This document shows positions 25,218-34,167 of a stretch of DNA of 64,000 bases, piece after piece. Positions within the stretch are counted from its first letter, which is position 1. Each line of letters starts with the position of its first letter. A model generated the notes under the pieces. That model was not told the DNA's origin. It did no database searches and worked only from the letters and a program-made list of their open reading frames with translations. The DNA comes from Gilvimarinus agarilyticus (lineage in GTDB: Bacteria; Pseudomonadota; Gammaproteobacteria; Pseudomonadales; Cellvibrionaceae). Where the stretch lies: positions 3,059,976 to 3,123,975 of the forward strand of contig NZ_JXCJ01000001.1 in the NCBI RefSeq assembly GCF_000832015.1, written 5' to 3'. The translations under genes were made by a program, and so were the position numbers.

Positions 25218-25701
25218 AGGGCTCTCCGACCAAAGGTTTTAATAAGACGCTCGCCTGCGCGGCGATGCCCTCTTCGCGGCCGGTAAAGCCTAGCTTCTCG
25301 GTGGTGGTAGCCTTTACGTTGACCTGATTAAGTGCGCAATCTAAATCGGCGGCGATGGCCTCGCACATGGCGGATATATGCCTCGCCATGCGCGGTGCCT
25401 GAGCAATAATGGTCATATCGGCGTTGCCCAGTTGCCAACCGCAAGCACGCATTTTTTGATTTACCAGACGCAGCAGCTCACGGCTATTGGCCCCTTTATA
25501 CTGCGGGTCGGTATCCGGAAAGTGGTGGCCAATATCCCCCAGTGCACAGGCGCCCAGCAACGCGTCGCACAAAGCGTGCAGCAACACGTCGCCATCGGAG
25601 TGGGCCACTAAGCCATGGGTATGCGGGATCACCACCCCACCGATCACAATTTTATCGCCCGGCCCAAATTTATGAACATCGTAGCCCTGCCCTATGCGCA
25701 T
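25210..25701 (-). CDS. ispF: 2-C-methyl-D-erythritol 2,4-cyclodiphosphate synthase
   Basis: This 163-residue enzyme of the MEP isoprenoid pathway has the metal-binding motif GYDVHKF (D and H ligands), [18 protein letters not shown] and [11 protein letters not shown], all diagnostic. The C-terminal [17 protein letters not shown] segment closes the active site. It acts two steps after IspD, whose gene is 2 nt upstream. The clustering is standard for gammaproteobacteria. Confidence 0.98.
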   Translation of the reverse strand: MRIGQGYDVHKFGPGDKIVIGGVVIPHTHGLVAHSDGDVLLHALCDALLGACALGDIGHHFPDTDPQYKGANSRELLRLVNQKMRACGWQLGNADMTIIAQAPRMARHISAMCEAIAADLDCALNQVNVKATTTEKLGFTGREEGIAAQASVLLKPLVGEPCA

Positions 25702-25703
25702 GT

Positions 25704-26417
25704 TTACTCCTCCCTCTGGTGACGCAGGATTGCCTGCGCCAGTAGTAAATCTTCTTGGCGGGTCACCTTAATATTGTCGGCCCGTCCCTCAACCACAATA
25801 GCGCTGGCGCCCCCGTGCTCCATGGCACTGGTTTCATCGGTTACCGCAATACCGCTGGCTTTTGCCTCTTGCAGTGCGCGCTGCAATGCCTGACGCCGAA
25901 AACACTGAGGGGTTTGCGCCGCCCACAATGCACTGCGATCCACCGTGGTCTTTACCCGATCATCGCGCACCTGCTTAAGAGTGTCATTCACCGGTATTGC
26001 CAACAGGCCACCGTCTGCATCGCCGGCGCGTACCCTGTGCAGTAACCGCTCGATATCGGCGACCTGCACACAGGGGCGCGCCGCATCGTGCACCAGCACC
26101 CAATCATCCGCTCCGGCAAACAGTTGCAGCGCGTTCAATGCTTGCAACACGGAGTCAGCTCGCTCGGCGCCACCGGTTACCGTGTGCACTTTGGGGTGGC
26201 CGGCCAAAGCCAGAGTGCGCCAGTGGGCATCATCCGGGCCCAAGGCCACCACAACGCCTTTTATATCGGGCACCGCTAAGAGTTTCTCTAGGGTGTAAGC
26301 CAGGATGGGCTTGCCATCAATGGGTAGGTATTGTTTTGGGGTATCGCTGCCCATGCGGGTACCACTGCCCGCCGCAGGTACAATAGCCCAGCATCTGCGC
26401 GCTAGATCTTCTGGCAT
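25704..26417 (-). CDS. ispD: 2-C-methyl-D-erythritol 4-phosphate cytidylyltransferase
   Basis: This 237-residue enzyme transfers CMP to MEP. The nucleotide-binding opening [19 protein letters not shown], the [11 protein letters not shown] motif and [10 protein letters not shown] near the C-terminal third are diagnostic of IspD. It is followed 2 nt later by ispF and preceded by ftsB with a 9-nt gap. Confidence 0.98.
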   Translation of the reverse strand: MPEDLARRCWAIVPAAGSGTRMGSDTPKQYLPIDGKPILAYTLEKLLAVPDIKGVVVALGPDDAHWRTLALAGHPKVHTVTGGAERADSVLQALNALQLFAGADDWVLVHDAARPCVQVADIERLLHRVRAGDADGGLLAIPVNDTLKQVRDDRVKTTVDRSALWAAQTPQCFRRQALQRALQEAKASGIAVTDETSAMEHGGASAIVVEGRADNIKVTRQEDLLLAQAILRHQREE

Positions 26418-26426
26418 AGAGGTGTC

Positions 26427-26705
26427 TTATTCGTCGGGGGTGTGGGTCATAAAGAAGGTTTCGCCGTCTTTGATCATGCCAATATCGTGACGGGCCCGCG
26501 CCTCGACCACTTGATGGCCGGTTTTTAGATCCTCGACCTCAACAGCCAGCACGCGGTTGCGCTCCAGTAGTTGCTCATTTTTAGCACTTTGGCGGGCGAT
26601 CTCTTGCTCCAGTCGGGCACGGTGAGCATAGCTGCCATCCCCGACCCAAAGCCGGTATTGCAGCCCCACAAATATCACTATCAAAATCGCGAGCAACCAT
26701 TTCAT
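26427..26705 (-). CDS. ftsB: Cell division protein FtsB
   Basis: This 92-residue bitopic protein has a membrane segment at residues 3-20 (WLLAILIVIFVGLQYRLW), a coiled-coil (about 30-65, LEQEIARQSAKNEQLLERN) and a short C-terminal domain with RHDIGMIKDGETFF. It forms the FtsQLB divisome complex in the periplasm. It is the first gene of the ftsB-ispD-ispF-truD operon. Confidence 0.95.
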   Translation of the reverse strand: MKWLLAILIVIFVGLQYRLWVGDGSYAHRARLEQEIARQSAKNEQLLERNRVLAVEVEDLKTGHQVVEARARHDIGMIKDGETFFMTHTPDE

Positions 26706-26843
26706 AGGCGGCAGTTTATCGCAGCTTGGGGGTAAGGGCTATCACAGTCGACCATTCTGGGGGTACCGCTCACAGTTAACAGCCGGTGCGCGCCGGTGTA
26801 TAGTAGCGCCCGCTCTATTAACCCTTTATTGCATCACACTCTC

Positions 26844-27239
26844 ATGGCCAAAAAGAAATACCACGTTAAGCTTAAAAGCTGGGGCATTTACACCCCCTGG
26901 GACAGTGAGTCTAAGGCGCTGCCTAAGCTACTTAAAGTCACCCGGGAAATCCCCTGCCAGCTGGATATTGAATTCGGCTATATCGCTAACATAAAAAAAG
27001 CCAAAAACAAAAAGCTGCAGTATTGTATTTACCACCCGGACATCCCAGGTGACGACGGCGAGCCACTGGCGCCTTTTAGTGGTGAAGAGTTTATCCGGCA
27101 GAACGACTGGAACTTTTTTATCGGCGACACCATTTGGGCCCCTGTAGAAAACAAGCAGGGCCCCTGGCGTATTACCCTCGCGATTGAGGGCGAGCTTATC
27201 GCCGACGAGACATTCACTATCGTAATGCCCGGCGCTTAA
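26844..27239 (+). CDS. DUF3859 domain protein
   Basis: This 131-residue protein starts at ATG 26844 (MAKKKYHVKLKSWGIYTPWD); the frame opens 16 codons earlier, but those residues look non-coding. It is a single beta-sandwich-like domain with conserved tryptophans (SWGIYTPW, NDWNFFIGDTIW, GPWRITL), which I recognise as DUF3859. It is divergent from ftsB, with no obvious operon partner. The family's function is unknown. No signal sequence is present. Confidence 0.8.
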   Translation: MAKKKYHVKLKSWGIYTPWDSESKALPKLLKVTREIPCQLDIEFGYIANIKKAKNKKLQYCIYHPDIPGDDGEPLAPFSGEEFIRQNDWNFFIGDTIWAPVENKQGPWRITLAIEGELIADETFTIVMPGA

Positions 27240-27275
27240 TCGGCGGCACGGTTGCGAGCCCCGCCCGCTGGCAGG

Positions 27276-28049
27276 TTATTTGTCGTCGCTAAACATTGAT
27301 TTTAAGCCGTCTAACACCTTCTTATCTGACTCAGACACCTTATCTTCAATTGCTTTGGTCGCCTCTTCTATAGCGCGATCGCGCAGCTCGTCTTCCAGGC
27401 GGTCCTGCGCTTTATCCATCAGTGGCTTCACTATCGCCAGCGCCAATTCTTTCGGAGTTAACCCCTGTTCACGGCTGCCAATATTGCTCTGATTAATGCC
27501 TTCAAGGGTTACCGTGCGATTTTTAAAACTGGGCGAGATCACCGACATTTGCGTGTTAGTAAACGAGAGCTTCTCTACCATAAAGCGCAACTCTTTGGTC
27601 TGGCCCTGGGGCTCCGCCTCGGGCTTGGGTTCGCCACCGGCAAACTGTGAGCGCACGTTATCGAGTATCTCTTGCACATTGGTGCCGGTTGCACCGTCGT
27701 GCTCGGCGTTTAAGGTTACCCCATCAATCAGGATCTCATTCAGCACAATCACATCCGATCTCACGCTGGCAGGTTCAATCTGCAACGCTACCTCGCTAAA
27801 CTGAAACAGGTTATCCGAGGTGTAGCCTGGCGGATTGGCGATACTCAAGCCATAAATTTCGCCCCTGCCCTTGAGCAGCTCGATATGCACCCGGTCAACA
27901 TCCACCTGCGTTTTAGTCACATCGGTGCCGACCTTCTCGATACCCGACTCCACCAATGAGTCCAGATTGCTAAACAGGTAGTACAGGCCACCTGCTACCG
28001 CCACTACGATCAACAGCAGTACGATTAAAATAATTTTTGAGGCTTTCAT
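27276..28049 (-). CDS. AsmA-like inner-membrane anchored protein
   Basis: This 257-residue protein has an N-terminal signal anchor (IILIVLLLIVVAVAGGLYYL, about residues 6-25). An AsmA/DUF748-type periplasmic segment follows: GRGEIYGLSIANPPGY, then repeated beta strands. The C-terminal third is charged and helical (LMDKAQDRLEDELRDRA). It is much shorter than AsmA or TamB proteins and contains one repeat-like unit. A role in envelope lipid transport or homeostasis is inferred from the family only. It lies upstream of a 118-residue membrane protein on the same strand. Confidence 0.7.
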   Translation of the reverse strand: MKASKIILIVLLLIVVAVAGGLYYLFSNLDSLVESGIEKVGTDVTKTQVDVDRVHIELLKGRGEIYGLSIANPPGYTSDNLFQFSEVALQIEPASVRSDVIVLNEILIDGVTLNAEHDGATGTNVQEILDNVRSQFAGGEPKPEAEPQGQTKELRFMVEKLSFTNTQMSVISPSFKNRTVTLEGINQSNIGSREQGLTPKELALAIVKPLMDKAQDRLEDELRDRAIEEATKAIEDKVSESDKKVLDGLKSMFSDDK

Positions 28050-28112
28050 GGTTTGATCCTTTTCTGTCGTGATCTCGTAAGTTCATTCAACCGGGCCGCG
28101 CATCACATACGC

Positions 28113-28469
28113 TTAATTACTGGGTACGTTTTGCGCCCCGGAGGCTGGATCGCCGGCGGCTTGCTCCTCATCCAGCTCGGTTAGCGCTTTGCGGGCGCGC
28201 ACCATCTCTGACTCGACCGAGTCGACAATGGCATCCCACCCCTCCACAATCACTTTATTGGCTTTAGCGACCATAGCACTCACCGACTGCTGTTCGATTT
28301 GTACCAGCTTTTTACGTTGTTGCGCCACATTCTGGCGCAAGCTCGTCATCTCTGAGCGCAGCGAGGCCACCTCAGCGCTGAGTGCCTGTTCTCGCTGGTA
28401 GCCCATATACAGCACCGCAGCTTGCGCCAGCACCACAACCCACAATAAAACCATCATTAATCCACGCAT
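28113..28469 (-). CDS. hypothetical membrane-anchored coiled-coil protein
   Basis: This 118-residue protein has an N-terminal membrane helix (MMVLLWVVVLAQAAVLYMG, residues 5-23) followed by a coiled-coil (ALSAEVASLRSEMTSLRQNV and onward) and a low-complexity acidic tail. I do not recognise a family. It precedes the AsmA-like gene by about 60 bp on the same strand and may be co-transcribed with it. Confidence 0.65.
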   Translation of the reverse strand: MRGLMMVLLWVVVLAQAAVLYMGYQREQALSAEVASLRSEMTSLRQNVAQQRKKLVQIEQQSVSAMVAKANKVIVEGWDAIVDSVESEMVRARKALTELDEEQAAGDPASGAQNVPSN

Positions 28470-28636
28470 GATTTTTTACTCCGCCGATGTACCATACAAA
28501 ACCTTAAGCCACTGCAGCAAACATGCAGCCGGGCGCAAAAAAGCCTATCATAGCGCGATAGCAACCGGTTAACGCTTTAAGCGCCACCAGCCGGCTAGAT
28601 AAGCCAACAAAAGACTCTCAACCGAAGCCAGATTTC

Positions 28637-30202
28637 ATGACCAACGACAATTTCGCCCTGTCCGCACTAAACGCTTTCGCGCTGCTGTTTATTGGTTTGC
28701 TCGTGGTGCTTATTATCACCGTGATCGTCCTTTACATCATAGACGTGAATCAAAACACCCACACCATTAGACGCAACTACCCGGTTATTGGCCGCTTTCG
28801 TTACCTTTTTGAACATATGGGTGAGTTTTTTCGCCAGTACTTCTTTGCCATGGACCGCGAAGAGATGCCCTTTAACCGCGCCGAGCGCTCGTGGGCCTAC
28901 CGCGCGGCCAAAAATGTCGATGCCAATATCGCCTTTGGCTCGACCCGCGACCTATCGCCCACCGGCAGTGTGATGTTTTTAAACTCGGCCTTCCCCACCC
29001 TCGAGCAAGACGCTGCGCTGCCCTCAGAGGTTACCATCGGGCCATACTGCCGCACGCCTTACACCACCAGTTCGATCTTTAACATCTCGGGCATGAGCTA
29101 CGGCGCCCTGTCACGCCCCGCCGTACGGGCGCTATCGGCCGGTGCCGCCAAAGCCGGCTGCTGGCTAAACACCGGTGAAGGCGGCCTATCGCCCTACCAT
29201 ATGGAAGGTGGCGGCGATATTGTGTTTCAGGTAGGCACCGCCAAATACGGCGTGCGCGACGCCGAGGGCCACCTAAGCGATGAGCGCTTAAAAGTTATCG
29301 CCGGGCACGACAACGTGCGCATGATCGAGGTCAAGCTCAGCCAGGGCGCCAAACCCGGCAAGGGCGGTATTTTACCCGGCGAGAAAGTCACCGCCGAGAT
29401 CGCCGAGATTCGCGGCATTGCCGAAGGGCACCCGTCCATCAGCCCCAACGGCCACCCGGATATCCGCTCGGTCGACGACCTACTGGATATGCTGGAACAT
29501 ATTCGCGAAGTCACGGGCAAGCCGGTGGGCTTTAAAGCCGTGATTGGCGATAAAGGCTGGCTGCGCGACTTGGTGCAAGCCGTTAAACAGCGGGGCATCG
29601 ACCGCGCACCGGATTTTATTACCATCGACAGCTGCGACGGCGGCACCGGCGCCGCGCCACAACCACTGATGGACTTTGTCGGCCTGCCGCTAAAAGAGAG
29701 CTTGCCCTGGGTATCGGATTTGTTAAACCAAGCCGGCCTTAAAGAGCGCATTAAAATCATCGCCTCAGGTAAGTTAATTACCCCGGCGAAAGTCGCCTGG
29801 GCGCTGGCCTGCGGCGCCGACTTTACCGTTAGCGCACGGGGCTTTATGTTTGCTTTAGGCTGCATTCAGGCCATGCAGTGCCATAAAAACACCTGCCCCA
29901 CCGGGGTCACCACGCACGATCCAAAGCTGCAAAAAGGCCTCGACCCCACCGACAAAGCCACCCGCGTAGCACACTACCAGCGCAATATGACCTACGGCGT
30001 CGGCCTGATTGCCCACGCCTGCGGCGTCACAGAGCCGCGCCAGCTGCGCCGCAGCCACGTACACGTTGTCGCCGCTTCTGGCCTCTCTGCGCCATTAAGT
30101 GAAACTCATCCCGAACCTATCACTCTGATAGATGATCAAACCCGCCCTGAGGTGCCACAGCGCCAACTCAGCGGTAACCCAAAGGAGCTAATCGATGAGT
30201 AA
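28637..30202 (+). CDS. FMN-binding glutamate synthase family protein (GltB-like, membrane anchored)
   Basis: This 521-residue protein has an N-terminal membrane helix (about 12-34, LLFIGLLVVLIITVIVLYII). The (beta/alpha)8 glutamate-synthase FMN domain follows: MSYGALSRPAVRALSAGA, NTGEGGLSPYH, GAKPGKGGILPG, and DSCDGGTGAAPQPLMDFVG. The cysteine pattern MQCHKNTCPTGVTTHDP supplies [3Fe-4S] ligands. It lacks the glutamine amidotransferase domain, so it is not a full glutamate synthase. The substrate and electron donor are unknown. It overlaps the following DUF3806 gene by 8 nt. Confidence 0.88.
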   Translation: MTNDNFALSALNAFALLFIGLLVVLIITVIVLYIIDVNQNTHTIRRNYPVIGRFRYLFEHMGEFFRQYFFAMDREEMPFNRAERSWAYRAAKNVDANIAFGSTRDLSPTGSVMFLNSAFPTLEQDAALPSEVTIGPYCRTPYTTSSIFNISGMSYGALSRPAVRALSAGAAKAGCWLNTGEGGLSPYHMEGGGDIVFQVGTAKYGVRDAEGHLSDERLKVIAGHDNVRMIEVKLSQGAKPGKGGILPGEKVTAEIAEIRGIAEGHPSISPNGHPDIRSVDDLLDMLEHIREVTGKPVGFKAVIGDKGWLRDLVQAVKQRGIDRAPDFITIDSCDGGTGAAPQPLMDFVGLPLKESLPWVSDLLNQAGLKERIKIIASGKLITPAKVAWALACGADFTVSARGFMFALGCIQAMQCHKNTCPTGVTTHDPKLQKGLDPTDKATRVAHYQRNMTYGVGLIAHACGVTEPRQLRRSHVHVVAASGLSAPLSETHPEPITLIDDQTRPEVPQRQLSGNPKELIDE

Positions 30203-30725
30203 ATGGTTGCGTAACGCCCTACTGCTGCTGGCATTTATCAGCCCCTTTAGCAGTGCCCAATTTGAGCCGCAATACCCCATTATTGAGGAGCTAAGCTGGA
30301 CCGACAGCAGCTATCTGGCCAAACAGCGGGCGCGGGTTGACCGATTAACCCGCGAAAACACCGGCACCCCGATTCGCGGCGACAAAACCGATTTAAACAC
30401 CTTGCAGCGTGTCGTCGATCGCGAGTTAGTCGCCAACGATGACAAGCTCACCCTGCAAGCATTGGGCGTAGTGCTCGCCGACGTCATGCTCACCGCCGAG
30501 CCCGCGCTCGAGTGGAAAATCTACGAAGACAAGCGCGGCCGCTCGCGCGCGCTTTGCATCAAAGACACGCAGGATTGTCTGTTTCCGGTTACCATGCTGT
30601 CGCGGCGTATGAAGGTAGGCTTAAAGCCCGACGTTAAAAAAGTGTACGTGGAGGCGATGGAGCTAGTGGGCGCACAGCTGCCGCCGTTGCCCTATGGAGA
30701 AAAGCGGGAGTACCTCCCTTACTAA
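30195..30725 (+). CDS. DUF3806 domain exported protein
   Basis: This 176-residue protein has a signal peptide (LLLLAFISPFSSA, residues ~9-21). The mature domain contains LTLQALGVVLADVMLTAEPALEWKIYED (split across helix and strand) and PVTMLSRRMKVG, which I associate with DUF3806. It overlaps the glutamate-synthase-like gene by 8 nt and is probably translated with it. A periplasmic accessory role for that membrane enzyme is conceivable but not shown. Confidence 0.7.
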   Translation: MSKWLRNALLLLAFISPFSSAQFEPQYPIIEELSWTDSSYLAKQRARVDRLTRENTGTPIRGDKTDLNTLQRVVDRELVANDDKLTLQALGVVLADVMLTAEPALEWKIYEDKRGRSRALCIKDTQDCLFPVTMLSRRMKVGLKPDVKKVYVEAMELVGAQLPPLPYGEKREYLPY

Positions 30726-30747
30726 TGTAAATTTCGATGACGCCGGT

Positions 30748-30793
30748 GGCGGAGGTTGGCGGTATATGTGCAAACGTGGCCAACCTCTCTGCC
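30748..30793 (+). promoter_or_regulatory. strong hairpin in the leader of the UPF0016 gene
   Basis: GAGGTTGGC (30752-30760) pairs perfectly with GCCAACCTC (30779-30787) around an 18-nt loop, with further pairing outside (GGCG/CTGCC). No T-run follows, so it is not a simple terminator. It lies 140 bp before a putative manganese exporter. I could not match it to the yybP-ykoY Mn riboswitch consensus. Confidence 0.4.
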
Positions 30794-30933
30794 TTCAGCG
30801 TTCACCTTCTCCGTTTGCTTACCCGTAAAATAAGTCGGCACCCAGATCGGCGGCGGAATTTAAAAAAACGCGCTTCGTCGCAATTAACCAAAAGCTCTAG
30901 CAATCAACCTCACAGACCAATTTAGATAAAAGT

Positions 30934-31494
30934 ATGGAAGCATTAATAGGTTCAACCCTCGCCGTGGCTATTGCGGAGATGGGCGATAAAACTCAACTGC
31001 TCGCCCTTTTGCTGGTGGGCCGCTATGGCCGACCGGCGCTTATTTGTTTGGGCATTTTAGTGGCTACGCTAATCAACCACGGCTTATCGGCCTGGCTGGG
31101 CGACTGGATCGGGGGGTTAATTCCACCCCAGTGGCTACCTTGGATTGTCGGCGTCAGTTTTCTTGCCGTCGCCCTGTGGATGCTAATACCCGACAAAGCC
31201 GATGACACCGACGGCCGATTTGCCGCACTCGGCCCCTTTGGCGCAACTTGTGTACTGTTTTTTCTCGCCGAGATTGGCGATAAAACCCAAATCGCCACGG
31301 TGGTGCTCGCCGCTAAATACAGCGCGACCTGGATGGTGATTATCGGTACAACACTCGGCATGCTGCTTGCCAACGTACCGGTGGTTATTTTTGGCCGCTG
31401 GATACTGCAACGCATTAATTTAAAGTGGGTACATATCGGGGCATTTGTATTGTTTTTGGGATTTGCGTTGGCGAGTTTTTGGCAGGGATTTTGA
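30934..31494 (+). CDS. UPF0016/TMEM165-GDT1 family transporter (MneA-like Mn2+ exporter)
   Basis: This 186-residue membrane protein has about six helices. It has the duplicated family motif E-x-G-D-K-T: IAEMGDKTQLLALLL near the N-terminus and LAEIGDKTQIATVVL in the second half. These acidic motifs bind the transported cation. Bacterial members such as Vibrio MneA export manganese. It stands alone, with a ~208-bp leader containing a hairpin. Substrate specificity is inferred from family knowledge. Confidence 0.88.
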   Translation: MEALIGSTLAVAIAEMGDKTQLLALLLVGRYGRPALICLGILVATLINHGLSAWLGDWIGGLIPPQWLPWIVGVSFLAVALWMLIPDKADDTDGRFAALGPFGATCVLFFLAEIGDKTQIATVVLAAKYSATWMVIIGTTLGMLLANVPVVIFGRWILQRINLKWVHIGAFVLFLGFALASFWQGF

Positions 31495-31577
31495 GAGGAC
31501 TAGAACGGTGAACGATAAATGCTAACGAGGCGTTAGCTGCTCAATATCAGTGAGGACCAACACCCCTCAACACTATA

Positions 31578-31630
31578 CGTCATTCCGTGCAGAGCGAAGC
31601 GGCGACACGGAACCCAGTGTCGTTACCTAT
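31578..31630. repeat. REP-like palindromic intergenic repeat
   Basis: The sequence CGTCATTCCGTG ... CACGGAACCCAGTG forms an imperfect inverted repeat around about 31579-31617. It resembles the widespread GTCATTCC...GGAATCCAGT intergenic repeats of proteobacteria. It lies between two convergent genes, where it could also serve as a terminator. Confidence 0.5.
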
Positions 31631-31637
31631 GCTTAAT

Positions 31638-32141
31638 TCACATAGGTAAAACGTATCGAACCTCCGCCACATTTCCGTGTGACTCTTCTGTTTTTTCTTT
31701 TCCCTCCAGGGAAAATCCGTGAGACTCGTAGAATTGAATGGCACGAACATTTTGTTTTGCTACCCACAAGTAAAGTGTCTGGTAGCTAGCCGAAGTCTCC
31801 TTCACCACGTCTCGCAACAAAGCGGTACCGACACCTGAGCGCCACGCCGTAGGTTTTACATTTATACCCACCAACTCCGCCGAGCGTTCACCATCTAAAT
31901 CTGCATCTCTCGCTGGGCCGAATACGCTAAACCCTAGCAAAACGTCGTCATTTACCGCCACTAAATACCGCCCAGGCCCAGAGTGCTTTAACGCCCTCTG
32001 CCAGTTTGAGCGGTATATTTCCACATCCATTGAATCAATAAACTCTTCGGGCATAATTCCTGAGTAGGCAGACTTCCACGCTTGAAGCTGCACCTGAGCA
32101 ATCTCTTCAGCATCTGCAACGCTCGCTTCCCGAATATGCAT
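31638..32141 (-). CDS. GNAT family N-acetyltransferase
   Basis: This 167-residue single-domain GNAT protein is preceded by AAGGAAG. The acetyl-CoA-binding motif A is visible as VKPTAWRSGVGTALLRDVV (the R-x-G-x-G pattern). The C-terminal NVRAIQFYESHGFSLEGKEK motif is standard for the fold. The substrate is unknown; the N-terminal REASVADAEEIAQVQLQAW type often acts on small amines or N-termini. Intergenic repeats lie on both sides. Confidence 0.88.
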   Translation of the reverse strand: MHIREASVADAEEIAQVQLQAWKSAYSGIMPEEFIDSMDVEIYRSNWQRALKHSGPGRYLVAVNDDVLLGFSVFGPARDADLDGERSAELVGINVKPTAWRSGVGTALLRDVVKETSASYQTLYLWVAKQNVRAIQFYESHGFSLEGKEKTEESHGNVAEVRYVLPM

Positions 32142-32182
32142 AGCAACTTCCTTTTTCTTGCTGTCGCCTCCAAGCTTGGCGG

Positions 32183-32268
32183 CAGTAACCTACCATTGTA
32201 ATCGTATAGCACCCAAGGCACTCCGAAGCTAAAAGGCCACTGGATACCGGCTCAAGGCCGGCAGGACG
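32183..32268. repeat. intergenic repeat, copy 1
   Basis: This is an ~85-bp unit shared with 34168-34253 and 34302-34373, in the same orientation. The conserved core runs from ATCGTATAGCACCCA through CACTCCGAAGCTAAAAGG to GGATACCGGCTCAAGGCCGG. Its 3' part is an imperfect palindrome of the ATACCGG...CCGGTAT type. Copies 1 and 2 flank the DUF1593 gene. Confidence 0.85.
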
Positions 32269-32355
32269 AGTAGACTACAATCACTCGCCCCGCCCGGCGA
32301 TGCGGGGACATCAAAAGCTTCGGTCGCCATCAAAGGCGAGCAACCAACCACCCAA

Positions 32356-33831
32356 CTACGGCTCTACCGTCACAATCACCCGCTTATAACGCGTCAAAGG
32401 CGGCAAGCCGCGATCAGTAACCTTCACAATAAAATGCAATTGTTGCGGCTGCTGTACCTCGGGTGCACGCACATGCACTCGCACCATATTCTCGGCGCTG
32501 TTAATGGCCACCGCGTCTTTCATGCTGCCGACTTCTGGGTAGTTAAACCACCAATACGTCAGGCTGTCGCCGTCTGGGTCGTGGGTACCGCGAGCATCCA
32601 AGTGAAAGTAACTTCCTGATTTAATCGACATCTGCTCGGAGTGATTTAACACCACCACCGGGGGATGGTTCGCATCGTCGTAAGACTTTACGCCCCAATC
32701 GATCCGAGCGGCAAAATCGTTTTGTAGCTCATCACGCCAGCGCCATAAGGTCGCGCGGTAATCGGTAAAAAATTGTTCGCCCGCTTTGATTGAGCGCCCA
32801 AAGCTGGATGCGCGCGACGGCGTGTAGGTGTCAACCGCATTGGTCCAGATTGGACGGGTCTCGGCCTCAACCGGTACACCGCCGGTAAAACCCTCTGGAT
32901 CTAGGTCTTGTAGCTCTGGGGTGTATAGCTCGTAGCGGCCTCCCCAACCACCCCAGTCAGGACGCTCGGGCACACTCAAGCCATTGGGTATTAAATTAAG
33001 CCAAGCGGGTGTGTCGCCTTCCATACCATAGGCAACATCCGGGTATTGCGCACCCAGCGGCCCGTGCGATTGCTGAATATTGCTGGCCAACCACTCGTTG
33101 CTGATGGTGGCATTGTCGATGCCATCAATCACCGCGCTAATACCCGTCCACGTGGCCGCGCCGTAACCGCCGGGGCTTACTACATAAAAAAGCTCGGGGA
33201 AGTTTTGCCGTATCCAGGCGGCCGAGTCGTCTTGGTCGGAGATGGTGTATACCCGTAACTTGGCGATTAATTCTTTAAGTTCAGCCTCGGACTTTGTTTC
33301 CCGCAGTCGATACAGTGCCTGTGCCAAAACATTTGGTCCGCCCCACACCGAAACCCAAAGAGGCCGGTCATCGTCACGCTCAAGTACCTTTATAATCCAG
33401 TCTGAACCCTCGGAGTCTTTATCTGGGCCTACACCGTCCATTCCGTAAACGGCCAGACCTGACTTTACGAGGCTTTGTAACTGACTCGCTTTAGGGTAAC
33501 CTTTTTCGTGCTTTAACAGGTTGTCACGCACGGCGTTATAGGCATCAATAATTTTCTCTAGGGTTTCGGGTGCCACCATGGTTTTTTGATGAACCGAAGT
33601 AGTAGGCACCACACCTTCTATGTCTATCTGATTCGCGTAATGCAGCAGCCGTACAAACGTCTGTGCATCGTCCGGGTCGGCTTCAATATCAGTGAGCACC
33701 AACAACCTTTGGCGCGATTCGGGTTGCGGCGCAGCATCCGATTTACTGACGGCCTGAACGGGCCATATGGCTACCAGCACAAGCGGCAAAAAGATTCGAA
33801 GGGACCGCACTAAGCGGGATGAGCAGTTCAT
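32356..33831 (-). CDS. DUF1593 / Sde182-type secreted cellulose-binding, nucleoside-hydrolase-like protein
   Basis: This 491-residue protein has a signal peptide (about 1-28). Residues ~40-330 form a nucleoside-hydrolase-like domain with the opening LVLTDIEADPDDAQTFVRLL and VYGMDGVGPDKD. Residues ~400-490 form an Ig-like domain (HSEQMSIKSGSYFHLDARGTHDPDGDSLTYWW, shown in parts of the protein) typical of the Sde182 C-terminal domain. I associate this pair with Saccharophagus degradans Sde_0182, described as cellulose-binding. A secreted role in plant-polymer use is inferred. The gene is flanked by direct repeats. Confidence 0.85.
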   Translation of the reverse strand: MNCSSRLVRSLRIFLPLVLVAIWPVQAVSKSDAAPQPESRQRLLVLTDIEADPDDAQTFVRLLHYANQIDIEGVVPTTSVHQKTMVAPETLEKIIDAYNAVRDNLLKHEKGYPKASQLQSLVKSGLAVYGMDGVGPDKDSEGSDWIIKVLERDDDRPLWVSVWGGPNVLAQALYRLRETKSEAELKELIAKLRVYTISDQDDSAAWIRQNFPELFYVVSPGGYGAATWTGISAVIDGIDNATISNEWLASNIQQSHGPLGAQYPDVAYGMEGDTPAWLNLIPNGLSVPERPDWGGWGGRYELYTPELQDLDPEGFTGGVPVEAETRPIWTNAVDTYTPSRASSFGRSIKAGEQFFTDYRATLWRWRDELQNDFAARIDWGVKSYDDANHPPVVVLNHSEQMSIKSGSYFHLDARGTHDPDGDSLTYWWFNYPEVGSMKDAVAINSAENMVRVHVRAPEVQQPQQLHFIVKVTDRGLPPLTRYKRVIVTVEP

Positions 33832-34106
33832 ACCAAAAAGCCTCTAGCTACTATTTTTATTCGGCGAGCAGCTTATATACACTCGCAACAGGTAATAGTC
33901 ATTATGACTTATAGATCGACTTGCGTCACCCCAATATTGCCGTAACAACGCTACGTTAGCCGTTATTATTTAACCTTCGTGATAAAGCCCAAGTGCGAAA
34001 AAATATGCGTCGGGGCGGCCTTTGACGCGCAAGGATGCACTCATCCCGCGAGCGCATGTGCCCCACATGGATGTGGGAAGTAGAACAACGCAGGAATTGC
34101 CTTTTG

Positions 34107-34136
34107 GTTACTTTTCTGGCCAAACAGAAAAGTAAC
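34107..34136. repeat. palindromic intergenic element
   Basis: GTTACTTTTCTG and CAGAAAAGTAAC form a perfect 12-bp inverted repeat with a 6-nt loop. The surrounding wording (TTTTGGTTACTTTTCTGGCC...AAAAGTAACTCGCCCG) is a dispersed repeat I have seen in many proteobacterial genomes. It is probably a non-autonomous palindromic repeat. Confidence 0.7.
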
Positions 34137-34167
34137 TCGCCCGCCCGGCGACTGAGGGCACACAAGG

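Noticed and set aside
30737-30925. 62-residue frame between the DUF3806 and UPF0016 genes
   Set aside because: It runs through the hairpin, has basic low-complexity content and lacks a ribosome-binding site.
30726-30933. yybP-ykoY manganese riboswitch
   Set aside because: The conserved GGGGAGUAGC and ACAUACUC-type elements are not found; only a generic hairpin is visible.
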